Assembly: GCF_014197055.1 (NCBI RefSeq)
Contig: NZ_JACIEW010000005.1
Span: forward strand, 1 to 64,000
Source: Devosia subaequoris
Lineage (GTDB): Bacteria; Pseudomonadota; Alphaproteobacteria; Rhizobiales; Devosiaceae
Direction of reading: 5' to 3'
Length of the DNA stretch: 64,000 nt
Below the pieces are notes generated by a model. That model had not been told where the DNA came from and did not search any database. It saw nothing but the letters and a program-made list of their open reading frames with translations. Positions within the stretch are counted from its first letter, which is position 1; the number at the start of each line of letters is the position of its first letter. Below are positions 25,348-35,604 of this stretch, one piece after another. Both the position numbers and the translations under genes were made by a program.

Positions 25348-28056
25348 ATGGCACTTGCTGCGCTTGCCCGGAAATTCTTCGGGACGACCTCAGACAGGCA
25401 GGTCAAGCGGTACCAGGGGAAGGTCGCGGCGATCAACGCGCTGGAACCGGAGTTGGCCAAGCTCAGCGACGATGAGCTCAAGGCGCGTACAGCCGAGTTC
25501 AAGGCACAGCTCGAACAGGGCGTCAAGCTCGACGATTTGATCGTGCCCGCCTTTGCCACGGTGCGCGAGGCCAGCAAGCGCGTGCTGGGCATGCGGCATT
25601 TCGATGTGCAGCTGATCGGCGGCATGGTGATGAATGACCGCTCCATCGCCGAAATGCGCACCGGTGAAGGCAAGACGCTGGTGGCGACGCTGCCGATGTA
25701 TCTCAATGCGCTGACCGGCAAGGGCGCGCATCTGGTGACGGTCAATGACTATCTGGTGCGGCGCGACGCGCAGTGGATGGGCCAGATCTACAATTTCCTC
25801 GGTCTGTCCTATGGCGTGATCGTGCATGGGCTGACCGATGCCGAGCGCAAGGCTGCCTATGCCGCCGACATCACCTATGGCACCAATAACGAGCTCGGCT
25901 TCGACTATCTGCGCGACAATATGAAGTATACGCGCGCCCAGATGGTGCAGCGCGGCCATGAGTTCGCCATTGTCGACGAAGTGGATTCGATCCTAGTCGA
26001 TGAGGCGCGCACGCCGCTGATCATTTCGGGCCCGTCCGAAGATCGTTCCGAATTGTACGTGAAGATCGACAAGCTGATCGAGGTGATCGGCGAGGGCGAT
26101 TATGAACTGGACGAGAAGCATCGCGCCGCGACCTTTACCGATCAGGGCGTGGAAAAGCTCGAGGCGGCGCTGCGCGAGGCAGAGCTGCTGCGCGGCGAAT
26201 CCATGTATGATGTGGAGAACGTGGCCCTGGTGCACCATGCCAATTCGGCCCTGCGCGCCCACAAGCTGTTCCGCAAGGACAAGGACTATATCGTCCGCCA
26301 GACGCCGGAAGGCGGCGAAGTGGTGATCATTGACGAGTTTTCCGGCCGCATGATGCCGGGCCGCCGCTATTCGGAAGGCCTGCACCAGGCGCTCGAGGCC
26401 AAGGAACAGGTCAAGATCCAGGCTGAGAACCAGACACTGGCCTCCATCACCTTCCAGAACTATTTCCGCCTCTATAAGAAGCTGGCCGGCATGACCGGTA
26501 CGGCGGCGACCGAGGCCGAAGAATTTGCCGATATCTACAGCCTGGGCGTCACCACGGTGCCGACCAATGTGCCGATCCAGCGGATCGATGAGGACGACGC
26601 GATCTATCGCACGGCTGAAGAAAAATTCGAGGCTATCGCCGAACTGATCAAGGAATGCCAGGACCGTGGCCAGCCCGTGCTGGTGGGCACCACCTCGATC
26701 GAAAAGAGCGAGATGCTGGCGGAAATCCTGCGCAAGAAGAATGTGGGGCAGATGAACGTGCTCAATGCCCGTCATCACGAGCAGGAGGCCTATATCGTCG
26801 CCGATGCGGGCCTGCCGGGCGCCATCACCATTGCCACCAATATGGCTGGTCGCGGAACCGACATTCAGCTTGGCGGCAATCTCGAAATGCGCATCCAGCG
26901 TGAGGCGAGTGAACTCGAAGGCGAAGCGCGCGAGAAAAAGATCGAGCAGATCAAAGCCAAGATCGCCGAGGACAAGGCCAAGGCACTGGCCGCCGGCGGG
27001 TTGATGGTGATCGGAACCGAGCGGCATGAAAGCCGCCGCATCGACAACCAGCTGCGTGGCCGTTCGGGCCGCCAGGGCGATCCGGGGCACTCGAAATTCT
27101 TCCTCAGCCTGCAGGACGATCTGATGCGGATCTTCCCGGTGGATTCGATGGATTCCATGCTGGGCAAGCTGGGGCTCGAACAGGGCGAGAGCATCACTCA
27201 CCCCTGGGTCACCAAGGCCATCGAACGGGCTCAGGGCAAGGTCGAGGCGCGCAATTTCGACATCCGCAAGAACATCCTGAAATACGACGACGTGATGAAC
27301 GATCAGCGCAAGGTGATCTTTGAACAGCGTCTCGAATTCATGGATGCCGAGGACGTCAGCGAGACCATCACCGAGATGCGCCACGATGTGGTGGAGAACA
27401 TCTCAGCCAAGGCGATGCCGCCGCGCTCCTATCCCGAACAGTGGAACACCGAGCAGCTCGCCGCCGCCGCAAAGACCTATCTCAATATCGAAATTCCCGC
27501 AGCCGAATGGGCAGCCGAGGAAGGCATCGATGCCGAGGTCATGGAACAGCGCATTCGCGAAGCGGCCGATGCGCATATCGCTGCCAAGACCGAAAAATAT
27601 TCGCCCTCGGTCATGCGGCAGGTGGAAAAGTCGATCCTGCTGCAGTCGGTTGACGGGCTCTGGCGCGAGCATCTGGTGATGCTCGACCACCTGTCCAAGG
27701 TGGTGGGTTGGCGCGGCATCGCCCAGCGCGATCCGCTCAACGAATACAAGCAGGAAGCCTATGAGCTGTTCCAGGCCCTGCTGGGTAATCTGCGCGAACT
27801 GGTGACCACCCAGATCAGCCATGTCGAATTGCAGATCCGCCAGCCGGAAACGCCGCAGGCGCCCGATCCGGCCAAGCTGACCCAGACCCATATCGATCCG
27901 CTGACCGGCGAGAACGATGCGGGCGGGGAAGCTGCTGCAAGTCGCAACGACTTGCCGCCGGTCGATCCCAAGCTGCTGGTGGGCGTGTCGCGCAATGCGC
28001 CTTGCCCCTGTGGTTCGGGCAAGAAGTTCAAGCATTGCCACGGCGCCTTCGCCTGA
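25348..28056 (+). CDS. secA: preprotein translocase ATPase SecA
   Basis: 902-residue motor of the Sec export pathway that drives unfolded preproteins through SecYEG. It has the N-terminal [15 protein letters not shown], Walker [25 protein letters not shown], the helical scaffold [16 protein letters not shown], and a C-terminal zinc domain [14 protein letters not shown] that binds SecB and phospholipid. ATG 25348 with AAAGGA upstream gives the family N-terminus; a longer frame back to 25162 does not belong. Confidence 0.98.
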   Translation: MALAALARKFFGTTSDRQVKRYQGKVAAINALEPELAKLSDDELKARTAEFKAQLEQGVKLDDLIVPAFATVREASKRVLGMRHFDVQLIGGMVMNDRSIAEMRTGEGKTLVATLPMYLNALTGKGAHLVTVNDYLVRRDAQWMGQIYNFLGLSYGVIVHGLTDAERKAAYAADITYGTNNELGFDYLRDNMKYTRAQMVQRGHEFAIVDEVDSILVDEARTPLIISGPSEDRSELYVKIDKLIEVIGEGDYELDEKHRAATFTDQGVEKLEAALREAELLRGESMYDVENVALVHHANSALRAHKLFRKDKDYIVRQTPEGGEVVIIDEFSGRMMPGRRYSEGLHQALEAKEQVKIQAENQTLASITFQNYFRLYKKLAGMTGTAATEAEEFADIYSLGVTTVPTNVPIQRIDEDDAIYRTAEEKFEAIAELIKECQDRGQPVLVGTTSIEKSEMLAEILRKKNVGQMNVLNARHHEQEAYIVADAGLPGAITIATNMAGRGTDIQLGGNLEMRIQREASELEGEAREKKIEQIKAKIAEDKAKALAAGGLMVIGTERHESRRIDNQLRGRSGRQGDPGHSKFFLSLQDDLMRIFPVDSMDSMLGKLGLEQGESITHPWVTKAIERAQGKVEARNFDIRKNILKYDDVMNDQRKVIFEQRLEFMDAEDVSETITEMRHDVVENISAKAMPPRSYPEQWNTEQLAAAAKTYLNIEIPAAEWAAEEGIDAEVMEQRIREAADAHIAAKTEKYSPSVMRQVEKSILLQSVDGLWREHLVMLDHLSKVVGWRGIAQRDPLNEYKQEAYELFQALLGNLRELVTTQISHVELQIRQPETPQAPDPAKLTQTHIDPLTGENDAGGEAAASRNDLPPVDPKLLVGVSRNAPCPCGSGKKFKHCHGAFA

Positions 28057-28077
28057 GGGGAATGCAACGGATGCAAC

Positions 28078-28104
28078 AAAGGGCGGTCTTCGGGCCGCCC
28101 TTTT
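28078..28104 (+). terminator. secA terminator
   Basis: AAAGGGCGG-tcttcg-GGCCGCCCTTTT hairpin with T run, about 20 bases after the secA stop. Confidence 0.9.
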
Positions 28105-28196
28105 CGCTTTTCCTCCCCGCGACTTGGCTTGGGCAGGGAACTTTTGAGCCACTAGCAGAACATGGCCGGTCAGCATCACCGGTCGGTTGAGGCGCT

Positions 28197-28868
28197 TCAG
28201 CAGCTCACGCGGATTTCAGCGTAGCCGGTGACGCCCTCATCGCCGCCCGAGGTGACGGCAATCATGCAGGGGCTGCCGGGCAGGGGCATGGAACCGCCCG
28301 AGGGAACCGAGGTGCCATCGGCCAGGGTGATATAACCATTGTCGACAACGCTGACATCGATCGTTCCGGGTTGATCGCAGACGGCATAGGCGTCGCCTGA
28401 GGCCACCAGAAGGCGCATGCCGACCGGCAGGCAATCTTCCTGATTGCTGCTGGTGGGGTTCGCTGCCGGGGTGGCGGAGGCCGTGGTGGGTACCGGCACG
28501 CTGGCGCTGGCCAAGCTGTCTTCAAGCTCGGTTAGCCGGTCTTGCAGTGATGCGAGGCTGCCGTTTTCTGCGCCGTTGCGCGTGTAGAGATCAAGGCTCA
28601 CGCGCAGTTCGGCTATTTGGGTGGAGAGGCGCAGGATGTCCTGCCGGCTCTGGGTGTAAATCCAGCCGGAAAAGGCAAAGGCGGCAATGCCGAACAGCAC
28701 GGCGCCAAAAGCCAGCAGGCCCGGCAGGCGCGGGGCATGGCCGCGCGCGGCGGGCTCCCGGACGCGCTTGTGCCGGGTGGACGATCTTTCCCGCGCGACG
28801 GGGCGCACTTCATCGATGGCCACGGCCTGGGGGGCACTGCCAGCTTTGGCGTTGTCCGGCTGATCCAT
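28197..28868 (-). CDS. single-pass membrane protein with coiled coil and cysteine-containing periplasmic domain
   Basis: 223 residues. A basic cytoplasmic N-terminus precedes one transmembrane helix (LLAFGAVLFGIAAFAFSGWIY). A short coiled coil follows (ILRLSTQIAELRVSL...LQDRLTELEDSL), then a Ser/Thr/Pro linker and a ~90-residue outer domain with four cysteines (EDCLPVG, YAVCDQ, SPCMIAV, IRVSC) that could form two disulfides. No family recognised. It follows the L,D-transpeptidase gene on the same strand with ~90 bases between, so an envelope role is plausible. Confidence 0.7.
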   Translation of the reverse strand: MDQPDNAKAGSAPQAVAIDEVRPVARERSSTRHKRVREPAARGHAPRLPGLLAFGAVLFGIAAFAFSGWIYTQSRQDILRLSTQIAELRVSLDLYTRNGAENGSLASLQDRLTELEDSLASASVPVPTTASATPAANPTSSNQEDCLPVGMRLLVASGDAYAVCDQPGTIDVSVVDNGYITLADGTSVPSGGSMPLPGSPCMIAVTSGGDEGVTGYAEIRVSC

Positions 28869-28960
28869 CAGGGTCTTCCATGCATTGCCGGCCCGCAGTC
28901 GGCCTCAACTGGGGCAGAACTTTGACCGCCTGATGATCCTGACCGGACAGGTCCCGCCAA

Positions 28961-30022
28961 TCAAGGGCGCTGGGTGGTCGCGGTCGGCATGCCGGTGGTT
29001 GCTTGGGCGCCGGCTTGAGCGTCGGGGGCGCCGAACAGTCCGCCGATATTTTCGCCAATGCCGGAGAAGAAACCATTCACGGCCTCACCCCTGGCCTTGA
29101 GCGCTGCTTCTTCGGCTGCCTTTCGTTCGGCCGCGAGCCGGGCCGCTTCCGCCTTGGCGGCCAGATCGGCCTCGTCGGCCTTGAGCTTGGCGGTGAGGGC
29201 AGGAGTCTGCACCGAAGGGGGGCAGGGGCCGGCGGCATCGAGCGGGCCGGTCGCGGTCGGATTGAAGATATATTGCTTCTCGCAGACGTCCCAGACTGGT
29301 GGGGTTTTGGTCAGCTCGAAATAATCATGGCCTTCCTTGATGTCCTTCCAGAAGTCCATATGCGGGCTGGTGGCGTGCTTGGCCATGTTTGCCGTGGTCA
29401 TGCGGAAGGGAAAGATCTGGAGCTGGAAGCTGGAATTGCCGCCCTTGAAGGTTTCGCGGGCCAGCGCGTAAATCTCGGCAATACCCGCATCGGTCATGGC
29501 GTAGCAACCGCGCGATGAGCAATCGCCATGCACCATCAAGTCCGAGCCGGTGCGGCCATGGGCGCGATCAAACTTGTTGGGAAAGCCCGTGTTGAAGGCG
29601 AGATAATAGCTTGAGCGCGGATTCATCAGGCCGGGGGTGATGGTATAGAAGCCTTCCGGGCTCTGGCGGTCGCCTTCCTTGAATTTGGGGCCGAGATCGC
29701 CCGAATAGGCGCAGATCTCATAGGTCTTGAAGAGATTGTAGGTGCCCGAGCTGGTCTTCTTCCAGACCTCGAGCACGGATTCTTCCTTGAACATGCGCAC
29801 CACCATGCCCTCGTTGGGGGTGGAGCCCATATTGCGCAGACCCTGCACCACACTGCCGGGCAGCGGCACGTTGTGCCGGTTGTCACCGCCCTTAACGAAA
29901 TTGGAGCATGCGGCGAGGCCCAGGCCCAGCCACAACAGAATGATGATAGCGCCGAGGCGGTGAAAGAAGGTGGCAGTCAAGGAGATCCAGCCCGTCACAA
30001 GAACAGCCCGCAACCGGGCCAA
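28961..30022 (-). CDS. L,D-transpeptidase lipoprotein (YkuD/YafK type)
   Basis: 353-residue envelope enzyme. A hydrophobic segment ends in a lipobox LAAC (Cys39), so it is probably lipidated. The YkuD catalytic motif HGDCSSRGCYAMTD contains the nucleophilic cysteine. The domain resembles E. coli YafK/DpaA more than classical YkuD. A charged Ala/Glu/Lys-rich coiled-coil tail (around residues 278-320) follows. Likely roles are 3-3 crosslinking, or attachment or release of proteins on peptidoglycan. Confidence 0.88.
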   Translation of the reverse strand: MARLRAVLVTGWISLTATFFHRLGAIIILLWLGLGLAACSNFVKGGDNRHNVPLPGSVVQGLRNMGSTPNEGMVVRMFKEESVLEVWKKTSSGTYNLFKTYEICAYSGDLGPKFKEGDRQSPEGFYTITPGLMNPRSSYYLAFNTGFPNKFDRAHGRTGSDLMVHGDCSSRGCYAMTDAGIAEIYALARETFKGGNSSFQLQIFPFRMTTANMAKHATSPHMDFWKDIKEGHDYFELTKTPPVWDVCEKQYIFNPTATGPLDAAGPCPPSVQTPALTAKLKADEADLAAKAEAARLAAERKAAEEAALKARGEAVNGFFSGIGENIGGLFGAPDAQAGAQATTGMPTATTQRP

Positions 30023-30199
30023 TGGTTAGTGCACTATGACCTGTTGCGGTGAACGAAGCCTTTATCATGGGCGGGTGGAGTGCGGAAGCAGGACGCGATC
30101 ACGCGAATTTGTGCATAACCGCGACCATGGTGCGAGGTCTGCAGCTCGTCGCCGGATCGCTCAAGCAGTCCGTTGCCTGGGCGCCAAAGCCTCTGCAGA

Positions 30200-31153
30200 T
30201 TACAGGTTGGTCCCGATGGCGAGGAATTTTTCGCGGCGGTGTTCGCGGGTTTCCAGGCGCGATTTGCCGACGAAATCCTTGAGGAAGGCGGCCAGGGCGG
30301 CGCGGGTCGAATCCATGATGGCGCCGTGGTGGCGATGGGCGCCGCCGGCCGGCTCGGGGATGATGGAATCGATGACGCCAAAGCCGAGCAGGTCCTGGGC
30401 GGTAATCTTCTGGGCGGTGGCCATGTCCTGCGCCTTGGCGGCGTCGCGGAACAGGATCGAGGCGCCGGCCTCGGGCGAGATCACCGAATAGATGGCGTTT
30501 TCCAGCATCAGCACGCGATTGGCGGTGGCAATGGCGATCGCCCCGCCCGAGCCGCCTTCGCCAATGACAATGGCGATATTGGGCACGCCCAGTTCGAGAC
30601 TTTTTTCGGTGGAGCGGGCAATGGCCTCGGCCTGACCGCGTTCCTCGGCACCGATGCCGGGATAGGCGCCGGAGGTATCGACAAAGGAAATCACCGGAAC
30701 CGAGAAGCGGTCCGCCATGTCCATGATGCGGACAGCCTTGCGGTAGCCTTCGGGATTGGCCATGCCGAAATTGTGCTTGAGACGGGTTTCGGTGGAATTG
30801 CCCTTTTCCTGGCCAAGAATGGCCACCGGCGTGCCGTTGAAGCGACCGAAGCCGGCCTGCAGCGCAGCGTCCTCGCCAAATTTGCGGTCACCGGCCAGCG
30901 GTGTCCATTCGGTGATCAGCGAGCGCACATAGTCGGAAAAATGCGGGCGCTGCGGGTGACGCGCCACCTGGGTCTTCTGCCAAGGGGTCAACTTGCGATA
31001 GATCTCGACCAGCGCCTCGTCAGCGCGGGCGGAAAGCCGGTTCACTTCTTCGTCGATCGATACGGCCTGATCGCTCTGGGCCATCGACTTCAATTCGGCG
31101 ATCTTGGCTTCGAGATCGGCGACCGGTTTTTCAAAATCGAGATAAGACTGCAT
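30200..31153 (-). CDS. accA: acetyl-CoA carboxylase carboxyltransferase subunit alpha
   Basis: 317 residues. With AccD it transfers CO2 from biotin to acetyl-CoA to give malonyl-CoA, the first step of fatty-acid synthesis. Start MQSYLDFEKPVADLE at 31153 is the family N-terminus, and the frame also runs from 31174. Diagnostic segments include RHPQRPHFSDYV, SFVDTSGAYPGIGAEERGQ and GEGGSGGAIA. It lies downstream of xerD, with ~160 bases between. Confidence 0.97.
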   Translation of the reverse strand: MQSYLDFEKPVADLEAKIAELKSMAQSDQAVSIDEEVNRLSARADEALVEIYRKLTPWQKTQVARHPQRPHFSDYVRSLITEWTPLAGDRKFGEDAALQAGFGRFNGTPVAILGQEKGNSTETRLKHNFGMANPEGYRKAVRIMDMADRFSVPVISFVDTSGAYPGIGAEERGQAEAIARSTEKSLELGVPNIAIVIGEGGSGGAIAIATANRVLMLENAIYSVISPEAGASILFRDAAKAQDMATAQKITAQDLLGFGVIDSIIPEPAGGAHRHHGAIMDSTRAALAAFLKDFVGKSRLETREHRREKFLAIGTNL

Positions 31154-31312
31154 CCCACCGCCCAAAAGGGTCATTGTTCTGGCACGAGGCTCGTTTGCGA
31201 CCCATGCATCATGGCCCGCTGCTCTTGCGCTTTAAAGTGGCCGGAAAGTGGCGACGGAGCAATGCCGAGTCAAGCTCTGGGCGCGAAATGGTTGGGATTT
31301 GGTGAGCAGAAA

Positions 31313-32221
31313 TCAGCCACGGGCCAGCGGATGGTGGCTTTCCACGAGATTGCGCAGTTTCTCGTCCAGCACATGAGTGTAGATCTGGGTTGTGGAAATA
31401 TCGGCATGGCCGAGCAGCATTTGCACCACACGCAGATCGGCGCCGCCGGCCAGCAAATGACTGGCAAAGGCGTGGCGCAGCACATGTGGAGCCACTCGGG
31501 CGGTGGAAATGCCGGCGCGGGCGGCCAGGCCCTTGAGGTCACGGGCAAAGACCTGGCGGGTAAGATGGCCGTTCTCGCCCTTGGCAGGAAAAAGAAAGGG
31601 GCCGGGCTCAAGCGTGCCGATCCAGTGGCGTACGGCATCTCGGGCGCGGTCGTTCATGGGCACCACGCGGTCCTTGTTGCCCTTGCCGGTGACGGTGATG
31701 AAGGCGGCGTCACGCATCACGGCGGCGCGCTTCAGGCTGACGAGTTCGGAGACGCGCAGGCCCGTGGCATAGAGCATTTCGAGCAGCACGTAGAGGCGCT
31801 GAGCCGCAATCTGTTTTTGCGGGCTGGCGGGGGTGTTGGCTTCGGCTTCGGCCAGGGTCAGCAGCCGGTCGACCTCGGCCAGGGACAGCACCTTGGGCAA
31901 GGCGCGGCGCGATTTTGGGCTGGCGACGATGCGGGTGGGATCGTCGCTGCGGATTCCGTCGGCACAAAGAAACCTGTGGAATTGGCGTATTGCGGAGAGG
32001 CGGCGGGCGCTGGAAGAGGCCGAAAGCCCTTCGGTTTTCAGATCATCGAGCCAGGCAGCGACGGTGTCGCGCGTGGCGCTCAGCAGGGTCTGGTTCTGCG
32101 CTGAAACGAAAGCGGCGTAATGGGTGAGGTCACGCCGATAGGCTTCGATGGTGTTGGCTGCCGCGCCGCGCTCGGCGCTCATCATCTCAAGGAAACTGCC
32201 GATCAGGTGTCCGCCGCTCAT
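31313..32221 (-). CDS. xerD: site-specific tyrosine recombinase XerD
   Basis: 302 residues. With XerC it resolves chromosome dimers at dif. The catalytic residues are visible: Arg in YATGLRVSELV, Lys in TGKGNKDRVVP, HxxR in PHVLRHAFASHLL, His in LLGHADISTTQIYTHV and its Tyr nucleophile. The N-terminal SAM-like domain is present. It overlaps the small upstream gene by four bases. A housekeeping recombinase, not an integrase of an island. Confidence 0.95.
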   Translation of the reverse strand: MSGGHLIGSFLEMMSAERGAAANTIEAYRRDLTHYAAFVSAQNQTLLSATRDTVAAWLDDLKTEGLSASSSARRLSAIRQFHRFLCADGIRSDDPTRIVASPKSRRALPKVLSLAEVDRLLTLAEAEANTPASPQKQIAAQRLYVLLEMLYATGLRVSELVSLKRAAVMRDAAFITVTGKGNKDRVVPMNDRARDAVRHWIGTLEPGPFLFPAKGENGHLTRQVFARDLKGLAARAGISTARVAPHVLRHAFASHLLAGGADLRVVQMLLGHADISTTQIYTHVLDEKLRNLVESHHPLARG

Positions 32222-32433
32222 TGGCCGGTGCTGGGTTCAGAGGTTACATTGGGCTGGGGCAGATTGCCGCCGGGGCGGTTGGTCTCGCTTTCGCCCAGCA
32301 ATTCACGGGTCGGAATGCGCTGACTGACTTCCTTGGGCGTGGGTTCGACAAAGGCCACCAGGGCGAACATGCCTGCAAAGGCCAGGCCGCCCAGGAAGAT
32401 CAGAGTGATGAGAAGGCGGATCAGGGAAGGCAT
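32218..32433 (-). CDS. small single-pass membrane protein upstream of xerD
   Basis: 71 residues: one N-terminal transmembrane helix (LLITLIFLGGLAFAGMFALVAFV) and a Pro/Ser-rich tail. Its stop overlaps the xerD start (ATGA), so both are translated from one message. Position beside aroK and xerD appears conserved in relatives by my recollection. Function unknown. Confidence 0.75.
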   Translation of the reverse strand: MPSLIRLLITLIFLGGLAFAGMFALVAFVEPTPKEVSQRIPTRELLGESETNRPGGNLPQPNVTSEPSTGQ

Positions 32434-32601
32434 GAGGGTCCTTACGTGCCGGAACAGCGTAAAAGACTATGAGCAAAAGGTTGCGGTTGTCTTGTTTTTC
32501 CAGTTTCGCCGAACAGGGCCTGGTGATCAACAGGGGCCCGGTATGCTTGACAGGTCGGGCAGGGACCGATTGATAGCGGCGGTGATCGGAGGGCGCGGCA
32601 G

Positions 32602-33189
32602 TTGAGCAGAACGGATGGCAGTGGACGGCAGAGCCGGGCCCGGGCATTGGCCAGCCGGCTGAACGGCCGCCCGCTGGTGCTGGTGGGTATGATGGGGGCT
32701 GGCAAGACCACTGTGGGCCGGCGCATTGCCAATCGCCTGGGCCGCCAGTTCATCGATAGCGACGAGGAAATCGAACGCGCCGCGCAAATGAGCATTCCCG
32801 AAATCTTCGAGCAGCGTGGCGAGGACGAGTTTCGCGCCGGGGAAATGCGGGTGATTGCCCGGCTGCTCAGGGAAAAGGATATCGTGCTGGCCACGGGCGG
32901 CGGGGCGTTCGTCAATCCCGACACCAGAGCGCTGGTGAAATCCGGTGCCGTTTCAGTCTGGCTCAAGGCCGATCTCGATCTGCTGTTCGAGCGGGTTTCG
33001 CGCCGCGCCAACCGGCCTTTGCTCAAGACGGCGGACCCCAGGGGGACGCTCGAAAAACTGATTGAAGATCGCTATCCGATCTATGCCGAGGCCGATCTGA
33101 CCGTGGTCAGCCGCGATGTGCCACAGGACAATGTTGCGGGGGACGTCATTGTTGCCCTGCTCAACCATTTCAAGAAAGAGCAAGCTTAG
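32602..33189 (+). CDS. aroK: shikimate kinase
   Basis: 195 residues. It phosphorylates shikimate at O3 in aromatic amino-acid synthesis. Walker A is GMMGAGKTTVGRR, the shikimate-binding DSDEEIE follows, then ATGGGAFV and the lid RRANRPLLK. Start is TTG 32602 with GGAGG upstream, and the extra ~25 N-terminal residues are usual in alphaproteobacteria. The next gene is aroB, five bases on, so the pair form an operon. Confidence 0.95.
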   Translation: MSRTDGSGRQSRARALASRLNGRPLVLVGMMGAGKTTVGRRIANRLGRQFIDSDEEIERAAQMSIPEIFEQRGEDEFRAGEMRVIARLLREKDIVLATGGGAFVNPDTRALVKSGAVSVWLKADLDLLFERVSRRANRPLLKTADPRGTLEKLIEDRYPIYAEADLTVVSRDVPQDNVAGDVIVALLNHFKKEQA

Positions 33190-33193
33190 TCTC

Positions 33194-34309
33194 ATGGCCC
33201 AGATCGACCACACAGTTCATGTTGCCCTGGGTGAACGCGCCTATGATATTTTGATCGGCCCGAAACTGATCGAGGAGGCCGGGGCGATCCTGGCGGAAAA
33301 ATTCCCGGGTCGGCGCTATGGCATCGTCACTGACGAGATGGTTGCCGGCGCGCAATTGCCGCGACTGACCGCGGGCCTCGATGCGGCCGGGCTTTCTTAT
33401 GACACCATAGTGTTGCCGGCCGGGGAGAGCACCAAGAGCTATGGCATGCTCGAAAAGGTGGTCGAGGGGCTGTTGTCCGCCAAGCTGGAGCGCGGCGATC
33501 TGGTGATCGCACTGGGCGGCGGCGTTGTTGGCGATCTGGCCGGGTTTGCCGCGGCGGTGACGCGGCGTGGCATGGATTTCGTGCAGGTGCCGACCTCGCT
33601 GCTGGCGCAGGTGGATTCCTCGGTGGGCGGCAAGACGGGCATCAATTCGCCGCATGGCAAGAACCTGGTGGGGGCGTTCCATCAACCCAAGCTGGTGCTG
33701 GCCGATCTTTCAGCACTCGATACGCTTGATCCGCGTCAATTTGCTGCCGGCTATGCCGAGGTGGTCAAATATGGGCTGATCGACGACCCGGAATTCTTCG
33801 AGTGGCTCGAAGCCAATCGTGTCGAGATCTTTTCGGGCGGGCCGGCGCGCGGTGAGGCGATTGCCCGCTGTTGTGCCCACAAGGCGCGGGTGGTGATCGC
33901 AGACGAGAAGGAAACCGGGGTCCGCGCCCTGCTCAATCTGGGGCACACTTTTGGCCATGCGCTGGAAAAGGACACCGGCTATTCGAGCCGCCTGTTGCAT
34001 GGTGAAGGCGTTGCCATCGGCATGGTGCTGGCGCATGGTTTTTCCAACCGGCTCGGGCTGGCGCCGGGGCAGGATAGCGGCCGGGTGGCGGCGCACTTGC
34101 AGGCCGCAGGTCTGCCGACGCGTTTGGCCGATATTCCGGGCGAGCTTGGCTCAACAGATGAGTTGATGGCGGCAATCGCGCAGGACAAGAAGGTGTCGCG
34201 CGGCGCGCTGACCTTTATCCTGACCCGGGGCATCGGCCAGGCCTTTATCGAGAGACAAGTCGATCCGCAGGCCGTTCGGGCCTTTCTGGAGGAGATGCGC
34301 GCAAAATGA
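33194..34309 (+). CDS. aroB: 3-dehydroquinate synthase
   Basis: 371 residues. NAD- and metal-dependent second step of the shikimate pathway (DAHP to 3-dehydroquinate). It shows PAGESTKSYGMLEKV, LGGGVVGDLAGFAAAVTRRG, PTSLLAQVDSSVGGKTGIN and the metal histidines in LNLGHTFGHALE and HGEGVAIGM. ATG 33194 is the true start; the open frame extends back into aroK. Its stop overlaps the next gene (ATGA). Confidence 0.97.
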   Translation: MAQIDHTVHVALGERAYDILIGPKLIEEAGAILAEKFPGRRYGIVTDEMVAGAQLPRLTAGLDAAGLSYDTIVLPAGESTKSYGMLEKVVEGLLSAKLERGDLVIALGGGVVGDLAGFAAAVTRRGMDFVQVPTSLLAQVDSSVGGKTGINSPHGKNLVGAFHQPKLVLADLSALDTLDPRQFAAGYAEVVKYGLIDDPEFFEWLEANRVEIFSGGPARGEAIARCCAHKARVVIADEKETGVRALLNLGHTFGHALEKDTGYSSRLLHGEGVAIGMVLAHGFSNRLGLAPGQDSGRVAAHLQAAGLPTRLADIPGELGSTDELMAAIAQDKKVSRGALTFILTRGIGQAFIERQVDPQAVRAFLEEMRAK

Positions 34310-35604
34310 GTCTCACCCTTTGGCTGACTTCTGGCGGCATCCTCTTGCTGCTGGCGATGAGTTTTTTCTTTTCCGGCTCGGAAACCGCGCTGACGGCGGC
34401 TTCGCGGGCGCGCATGCACCAGCTTTCGCGCGCTGGCGACAAGCGGGCAGCGCTGGTCGAGCAATTGTCCAGCCAGAAGGAGCGGCTGATCGGGGCGATC
34501 CTTCTGGGCAACAACATCGTCAATATCCTTGCCTCGACCCTGGCCGCCAGCGTGCTGATTGCCCTGTTCGGTGAGGCGGGCATTGCCTATGCCACGATCG
34601 CCATGACGGCGGCCGTGGTGGTATTTTCCGAGGTGCTGCCCAAGACGCTGGCGTTGATGCGGCCAGATGGTTTTGCGCTGGGGGTTTCGCCAGTGATCCG
34701 GGTGGTGGTGATCGTGTTTGCGCCGGTGACCTTGGCGGTTCAGGCCATTGTCAACGCGATCCTCAGGCTGTTTGGGCTTGATGCGAGCAATGTCAGCGCC
34801 ATTTCGGGTCATGACGAAATTCGCGGCACGCTGGACCTGCTGCATTCGGAGGGTGAAGTGGTCAAGGACGACCGCGACATGCTCGGCGGCCTACTGGATC
34901 TGCGTGACCTGGTGGTCAGCGATGTAATGGTGCACCGCACCCAGATGCTGGCGCTCGATGTCACCATGAGCGCGGATGAGCTGGTCAAGGCGGTACTGGA
35001 AAGCGCCTACACCCGTATTCCACTCTATCAGGGGGAAACCGACGACATTGTCGGCATTATCCACGCCAAGGACGTGCTGCGGGCGCTGATGGCGGTGGAT
35101 GGCGATGCTTCACGCGTCGATATTCGGCAGATCATGTCCAAGCCCTGGTTCATTCCCCAATCCACAGCGGTGCAGGTGCAGCTTTCGGCATTCCTCAAGC
35201 GCCACTCGCATATGGCGCTGGTGCTCGATGAATATGGCGTGCTTGAAGGGCTGGTGACGCTCGAAGACATTATCGAGGAAATCGTCGGCGACATTTCCGA
35301 CGAGCATGACGAGCCGGACGATGAAGCCGTGTTCGGCATCGACAAGCAGGAGGACGGCAGCTTCATCGTCGATGCCAGCATCGCCATTCGCGACATCAAC
35401 CGCCTGCTCGACTGGGATCTGCCCGATGCGCACGCCAATACGGTGGCCGGCATTGTCATCAATGCGGCCAAGCTCATTCCGGAGCCTGGACACCAGGTCG
35501 AAGCGCATGGCTTTTCGTTCCTGGTGTTGGAGCGGGACCGGCAGCGGGTGTCGAAAGTGCGCATCACCCCCCGAACGGAGGGTGGCGAGGCGCCAGCGGA
35601 TTGA
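34306..35604 (+). CDS. CNNM/CorC (HlyC/CorC) family membrane protein
   Basis: 432 residues. An N-terminal DUF21/CNNM transmembrane domain (FFFSGSETALTAASRARM, AILLGNNIVNI) is followed by two CBS domains (VMVHRTQMLALD..., ...LEGLVTLEDIIEEIVGDI) and a C-terminal CorC_HlyC domain. Such proteins are linked to magnesium/cobalt efflux. The 'hemolysin' name is historical. It is coupled to aroB by an ATGA overlap. Confidence 0.92.
   Translation: MSLTLWLTSGGILLLLAMSFFFSGSETALTAASRARMHQLSRAGDKRAALVEQLSSQKERLIGAILLGNNIVNILASTLAASVLIALFGEAGIAYATIAMTAAVVVFSEVLPKTLALMRPDGFALGVSPVIRVVVIVFAPVTLAVQAIVNAILRLFGLDASNVSAISGHDEIRGTLDLLHSEGEVVKDDRDMLGGLLDLRDLVVSDVMVHRTQMLALDVTMSADELVKAVLESAYTRIPLYQGETDDIVGIIHAKDVLRALMAVDGDASRVDIRQIMSKPWFIPQSTAVQVQLSAFLKRHSHMALVLDEYGVLEGLVTLEDIIEEIVGDISDEHDEPDDEAVFGIDKQEDGSFIVDASIAIRDINRLLDWDLPDAHANTVAGIVINAAKLIPEPGHQVEAHGFSFLVLERDRQRVSKVRITPRTEGGEAPAD

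Noticed and set aside
30173-32104. 643-codon open frame on the plus strand
   Set aside because: Runs antisense through both accA and xerD, which are certain genes.
31313-32221. Tyrosine recombinase considered as a mobile-element integrase
   Set aside because: It is XerD by sequence and sits in a conserved housekeeping neighbourhood; there are no attachment sites or cargo genes.
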